DNA from: Vitellaria paradoxa
Taxonomy: Eukaryota > Streptophyta > Magnoliopsida > Ericales > Sapotaceae
Assembly (NCBI GenBank): GCA_019916065.1
Contig: CM034243.1
Coordinates: 30,282,147 to 30,346,146 of the forward strand
Reading direction: 5' to 3'
DNA: 64,000 nucleotides
Positions within the stretch are counted from its first letter, which is position 1, and each line of letters starts with the position of its first letter. A program made the translations under genes and the position numbers. Below the pieces are notes generated by a model. The model was not told where the DNA came from. It ran no database searches and saw nothing but the letters and a program-made list of their open reading frames with translations. Below, in pieces: positions 59,362 to 64,000 of this stretch.

Positions 59362-60000
59362 AGTTAATACCCGAATACAACCAAAAACAGATCATCAAAC
59401 TAAATTGCAGTAAACACCCTAGCTCTTTCCTTCAATCTACATATCATCCAACTCACCAACCAAAGATAGAGCAACATCACTTACTGCTTCTAACATCATC
59501 ATACTGAAATAATAGCTGCAAACTACATGACCAAAACAAAACCAAAAAAAAAACAGTGTGTCAACCGAATTAAACGACAACTTCAAAAACAATACCCTTC
59601 AACCCAATCTCCAAGCCCACCCACTTCTAATAGTAAATCGCGATCAAATAACAGATTATCAGACGTATCGACTAAATTAGCATGAGACAAAGATTAAGCA
59701 CCCAAATCCAAGTTTTTTTTCCAGAAACCCTAATTTCAAAATTAGGATTGAAAGCTCGGAATAAGATGAGAAATCAGACTTCAAGGCCAAGGAGAAGCAA
59801 ATACCTGAGGTGAAGCTGTCCGCAATGCGCCGGAGTTGATAGATAAGCTTATCAGTGGCGTCCGGCGAGGATTTCCTGGCGAGCGATTGTGTCGCCGTCG
59901 AACCTTTTTTTGAACCTATCTTCCGTCCAAATGGAGGGTTTTTCTCGCTAGGCGTGCGTTTTTGGGAAAATAGCTTTTTGGGGTTTTCACAGTCAACGCA
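59362..60000 (-). promoter_or_regulatory. 5' leader, probable leader intron and promoter of the OBERON-like gene
   Basis: On the minus strand CCTCAG|GTATTT (junction 59805/59804) is a good donor, and TGCAATTTAG about 30 bases before the start codon is a plausible acceptor, suggesting an intron in the 5' leader. A telo-box AAACCCTAA lies on the + strand at 59725-59733. The GC-richer stretch at 59.80-60.0 kb is the likely first exon and promoter. Confidence 0.5.
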
Positions 60001-60059
60001 GTTTTAACTACCGACGAGAGAAAGAGACTTGAATACGCAATGTGCGTACAACGCACACG

Positions 60060-60224
60060 GCCCCCGATTGTTCGGAGATGTAATCATGTGAAGGCACGAC
60101 CATGTGAGAGGCCTGGATATTATAAACCCGGGCTATGTTGGGATCAAAGTTTAAGAGGTTTATCGAAGTGTGCTCAAAATAACTTTGAATATTTAAAATA
60201 ATTAAGACCCATTTGATTTGTTTT

Positions 60225-60261
<37 letters not shown>

Positions 60262-60674
60262 TTTGTTTTGAACTTAGAAATTAAAAAATTTTTAGTTTAA
60301 ATTTAAATTTTATTTACGTAGATGAACTTAGAAATTAAATTTAAACTAAAAATTTTTTAGACATGATTCAATAGACGACAGAATTAATATTTAAATTAAT
60401 TTAATTGTTTGGTCATACAAACACCGCTAAGAAACTATTTATATAATATTTTCGAGTAAAATAGTATTAGTAATCAGTGTTGTCAAACCAAATTGAGTAA
60501 TAATTTATTCACTTGTGATATGAAAATCTTATCAAACTTGGAAATACTTAAATTTAGCTTTTTTAGGCTTTTGAATTAGAATATAATTGAGTCGAACTCT
60601 AATAATTTAATTATTTTACATAATTCTGCATTTACCGTTCTGAGTTTGAGTTATAAATAATATTTAAATTTAGC
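60060..60674. other. Intergenic DNA
   Basis: AT-rich with long T runs (60220-60265) and an imperfect inverted repeat around AATTTTTAGTTTAAATTTAA. No gene. Confidence 0.4.
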
Positions 60675-60677
60675 TTA

Positions 60678-61046
60678 GAGCTCGTTTGGCAACTCAAAAA
60701 TTAGTAAAAAAAATACTAAAAGTTACATTTTGTAACTTTTGGTGTGTTTGATAAAACCATAAATTTTTTTACTTTTTTGATTTGTTACAATAAAAAGTAA
60801 AACAAAAAATTATCACTTTTTTTATTTATTACAGTAAAAAATATACCAAACACACAACAAGTTACCACTTTTTTTATTTACTACAATAAAAAAATTACCA
60901 AACACCCGAAAGTTACAAAAAAATACTAAAAAATACACTTTGTTCAACTAAACACACAAAAAATGTAAAAAAAACACACACAAAACTACCAAAAGTTAAG
61001 CTTTTTTTCTTTTTTTTTTTTTTTTTTTGAATTGCCAAACACCCTC
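60678..61046. mobile_element. Tourist-like MITE, 369 bp
   Basis: Ends GAGCTCGTTTGGCAACTCAA and TTGAATTGCCAAACACCCTC, with the 3-bp duplication TTA at 60675-60677 and 61047-61049. Interior TTACCACTTTTTTTATTTAC wording. Confidence 0.85.
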
Positions 61047-61049
61047 TTA

Positions 61050-63660
61050 ATTTTATAATGAATCCATCTTGAACGAATTTTTTATGAATTGAATATGAAT
61101 ATCACTTATGTTAGTGAATTTGTTTAACATCTCTATTTTATAGTTTAGTAAATTTTAAAAAATAATAATATAATCTCTTAACACGTATTTTTATTTCCTT
61201 CTTATATATAAAGGGTTTATTTGGAGCTTTGAAAAATGTCAAAGATTTTAAAATTTTCTATAATTCTCTACAAAAAATTGTTCACCTGAAATTACGTGAA
61301 TATCTATGAATCTCTGTAAATTTATATAACTCTATAAATTTTGATAAATTTTTACAAATTTGAATAACATTTTTATAAATTTTAAAAAATTCTAACAAAA
61401 AATCAAAAAGTATCTTCTCAAATTCGTTTGAACAGACAAAATTTCATTAGTACGAAACTATTCATCTTTATTTTTATGGTTTGTAATTTACACTTTAAAT
61501 ATAAAAAATATAACTTAAATCATATTTTATTTCGATTTTTGTAAGTACAAATGAACTCTTAGTCATATTTATTCAAAAAAAAAATTATCATTCTAATTTA
61601 TTGATAATCCTAATATTGGTGGAATGTTTCTGGGGATTTACTAATCTCAATTTTGGAAAGAGACACGTGTTGAAAAACGATTGAATATACTAATCGATTA
61701 TACATTTGAGTTACACCACATGAGTTTTCCTTTTGATGTAACCACGACAAAGGTCCTGCGATTGGACGCAGATCTAGACCACACGTTGCAGCCACTTCAA
61801 ATTAAAGTACGCTTGCGTCTACCAAAATGGAAGAACTCGCCTGCACAACTCGACGCGTTGCAAGGTTTTGGGGCTTGGGTACACGCGTCCACTCCATCCA
61901 GCGAGTGGAGTACTTGCACTTGTCCGTAGGTGTAGTGAATCCTGGAAGGACGTGTTTGACTCCTCCGCTGATTAATTAATTGCTTTTTATGACTAGTCTT
62001 TTGATGAGTCGAATAGTAAGATCTGTGCCCATTGAAAAGAGCAGGCTGAGCAATATTGCTGCTAGTTTTGTAAGAATCGTTCGATTGAAATTACACTGGC
62101 GGATCAGTTTTTGTTTCTCATTGATGTGATATTTATAGAGGGGGATAACTTTTAACTTAGTTTAGATATTTTATAAATAAGAAGAGATAAATGATGAAAA
62201 AAATAATTAAATAACTTTTTTACCTTTATAGTATCCCAAACTTGATTACCTATAAAATTAAGTTTGGTTACCCAAACTTAATTACATGTTTATGTTAATT
62301 ATATAATGAGAAAACTAACTAGTACAAATTAATTTTAGTCAAATTAATTATAAATAAATTATGTTATTAATAAATTAAATTTTATAAAATACATAAATTA
62401 GTTTCATAAACAATAACATCTAAATTTATCCAAAATTTCCGTAGTCGCTTATTTTTGTTTCCTTATTTAAAAAATATCGATACGTGTAATTTTGTATAAA
62501 TTTGTTAAAAATAATATTATTATATTTGTTAAAAAATAATATTATTATCTTAAAATCACATCACATCCTATTTAGAAAAAATATATTTTTTTAATCACAT
62601 GACCCCTATTTGGAAAAAAAATATATTTTTTTATTTTTATTAATATAATTTTTAATACATTTTTTCATTAAAAAAAAGAATTTATTTATAATATAAAATA
62701 CATTTTGTAGGTGAGAAGGGGCATCATGGTTCAATTTAGTCCATATAAGGGGAGATAATTTTTGGAGAGCTCAAACCCTCTCCAAAAATAATACACATTC
62801 TTCTAAGATTAAGAAGGGAGGATAATTTTTAGAGGGGAGAAATTTTACTTCCCAAACTAAGCAAAAAAATCGCATCAAAGCTTATAAGGGTGTATTATTT
62901 ATGGAGGCCACATTTTGTAGCATCCAATCGGCCCTTTAAGGTAAAAAATTTTATATATAGGGTGTATTTAGAGTGATAAAATAAAATAAAATGAAATAAA
63001 TTATAAATTTGTAATTTGTATAATAAGATAAAAAATGAATAATTTTTAGAGTTTTTAAATATTTTTTATCTTTTTTTAGATTTTTTTGTTACTCCAAACA
63101 GATCCTGAATAGAGAGTAAAATAAAATTTTGTAAAATTTTGAGAACCAAACATTATAATATATAAAAAAAATTTAAAATTTATCAGAGTATTAAAAAATT
63201 TTTAAAATTTAGACGAATCAAACACTATATTATATGAAAAAAAAAAATCTAAAATCTATAAAAGATTAAAGAATTTTAAAAATTTAGAGGATTGTGGCCT
63301 ATTTGTTTCCCTTGAAACTACCCCTATAAATATATGTATGTATATATTGTAATTTACTTTTTGATTTATAATTATTTTGAAAAAATGGGTTTTACTTTTT
63401 TTTTTTTAATTTTTTATCACACTTGTCTTGTCTTTATCTCTCTTCTTCTCTCCTTTTTATCTCACTTTTTTACCCTATCTTTTCTCTTGCCCCTTACTTC
63501 ATTTTTCTCTCTAACTAAATAATGAAAATAAAACATTATTCTCTCTCATTCGTTCCTCTTTTCGACTTCAAATTCAACCAAACAGAGGGTAAATTTTTGA
63601 ACGCAACAAGTAATAACAAATAACTAATAAGTAATAATAAACCATTACAAAATTGGAAAA
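61050..63660. other. Intergenic DNA with MITE traces and one unique segment
   Basis: 61.62-61.98 kb is less AT-rich and not repeated in the window. It contains an ACACGTGT site and open frames of 60-80 codons without recognisable features, so no gene is called. 62.75-62.95 kb holds a hairpin (TTTTTGGAGAG and CTCTCCAAAAA). The rest is AT-rich. Confidence 0.4.
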
Positions 63661-63907
63661 AGACTTGCTGATACGATTATTTTTTAAGCACTACATGAGC
63701 AGTGCATCCTTCAACCGTACAATTGAATTGCCAAACCGTCTGGCTCTTTACCCATTCCAATATCAGTTAAAGCTGCTCCTGTATAAGGAGCAAGGTATTA
63801 TAATGTAGCAAGAGAATCTGCCGTTTCGGCTACTATAATAGTATTATTCTAGCACTCTCCTATTTTGGAAAATAGTCACTACTTGGGTCAAAGAATATGC
63901 TTTTTGA

Positions 63908-63923
63908 CCAATAGCTATATAAA
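63908..63923 (+). promoter_or_regulatory. CCAAT/TATA core promoter at the right edge
   Basis: CCAAT at 63908-63912 and TATATAAA at 63916-63923 within more balanced sequence (from about 63.66 kb). It could drive a gene or be an LTR promoter beyond the window. Nothing downstream is long enough to decide. Confidence 0.35.
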
Positions 63924-64000
63924 CACACATTACATTTTGTTCCTATTTTGTCATTCGACTTATGTTCTTCATGTAACATTTAGACCGAGTGACTCTAAGA

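Noticed and set aside
61681..61929. An 82-codon + strand frame in the GC-richer segment
   Set aside because: No motif or start context, and a competing frame exists on the other strand. Kept only as an unassigned segment.
1..64000. CRISPR array, rRNA, organelle DNA insert or a full autonomous transposon
   Set aside because: No regularly spaced identical repeats with unique spacers, no rRNA or organelle genes, and no transposase, reverse transcriptase or integrase frame was seen.

Overview
The window is nuclear DNA of a flowering plant, almost certainly a dicot. It is AT-rich (AT-only runs of hundreds of bases in several places), gene-poor and full of transposon debris. Genes have plant-type GT-AG introns, introns in 5' untranslated regions, TATA boxes and a chloroplast-targeted product. 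No species call is possible from what is visible.

Layout. (1) About 1-45 kb is a decayed array of segmental duplications. It carries three paralogous two-exon genes for small proteins resembling the 23 kDa jasmonate-induced protein (JIP-23) family, all on the + strand, starting at 4817, 15510 and 37610. Each has the same design: a TATA box, a short non-coding exon, an intron in the 5' leader, coding exon 1, a phase-0 intron, coding exon 2, and a conserved 3' region with TA repeats. The block downstream of these genes ends in a gene for the variable (A) subunit of ferredoxin-thioredoxin reductase: intact on the right (45071-45592, minus) and reduced to a 55-codon remnant on the left (24.7-24.9 kb). 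This points to an old tandem duplication of a JIP-like gene plus FTRA. The spacers hold several copies each of unexplained 170-bp to 1-kb modules.

(2) The array has been invaded by mobile elements whose ends can be read directly: a Helitron 3' end (1012), two solo LTRs (2154-3606; 35960-36889), three tRNA-type SINEs plus a weaker one, two hAT-like G-rich elements with 8-bp target duplications, and many PIF/Harbinger (Tourist)-like elements with TAA/TTA duplications. Some insertions are dated relative to the duplications because the paralogous block shows the empty site. The second solo LTR lies 47 bp upstream of the TATA box of the third JIP-like gene and brings five CACGTG G-boxes.

(3) About 45.6-53.3 kb is intergenic, AT-rich and transposon-filled. 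(4) 53.6-60.0 kb holds one large minus-strand gene, an OBERON3/4 (TITANIA)-type PHD-finger protein of about 1372 residues in two coding exons. It contains an in-frame 84-bp minisatellite of five copies, an acidic Glu/Pro/Ser repeat, an EAR-like motif, a PHD finger and a C-terminal coiled coil. (5) 60-64 kb is intergenic with one clear Tourist element and, at the right edge, a CCAAT/TATA core promoter that may belong to a gene beyond the window.

There is no operon logic. The JIP-like genes are likely stress or jasmonate-linked, FTRA acts in chloroplast redox regulation and the OBERON-like protein in chromatin and meristem control. No CRISPR array, rRNA or canonical tRNA gene was seen. Family assignments were made by reading, without a database search.
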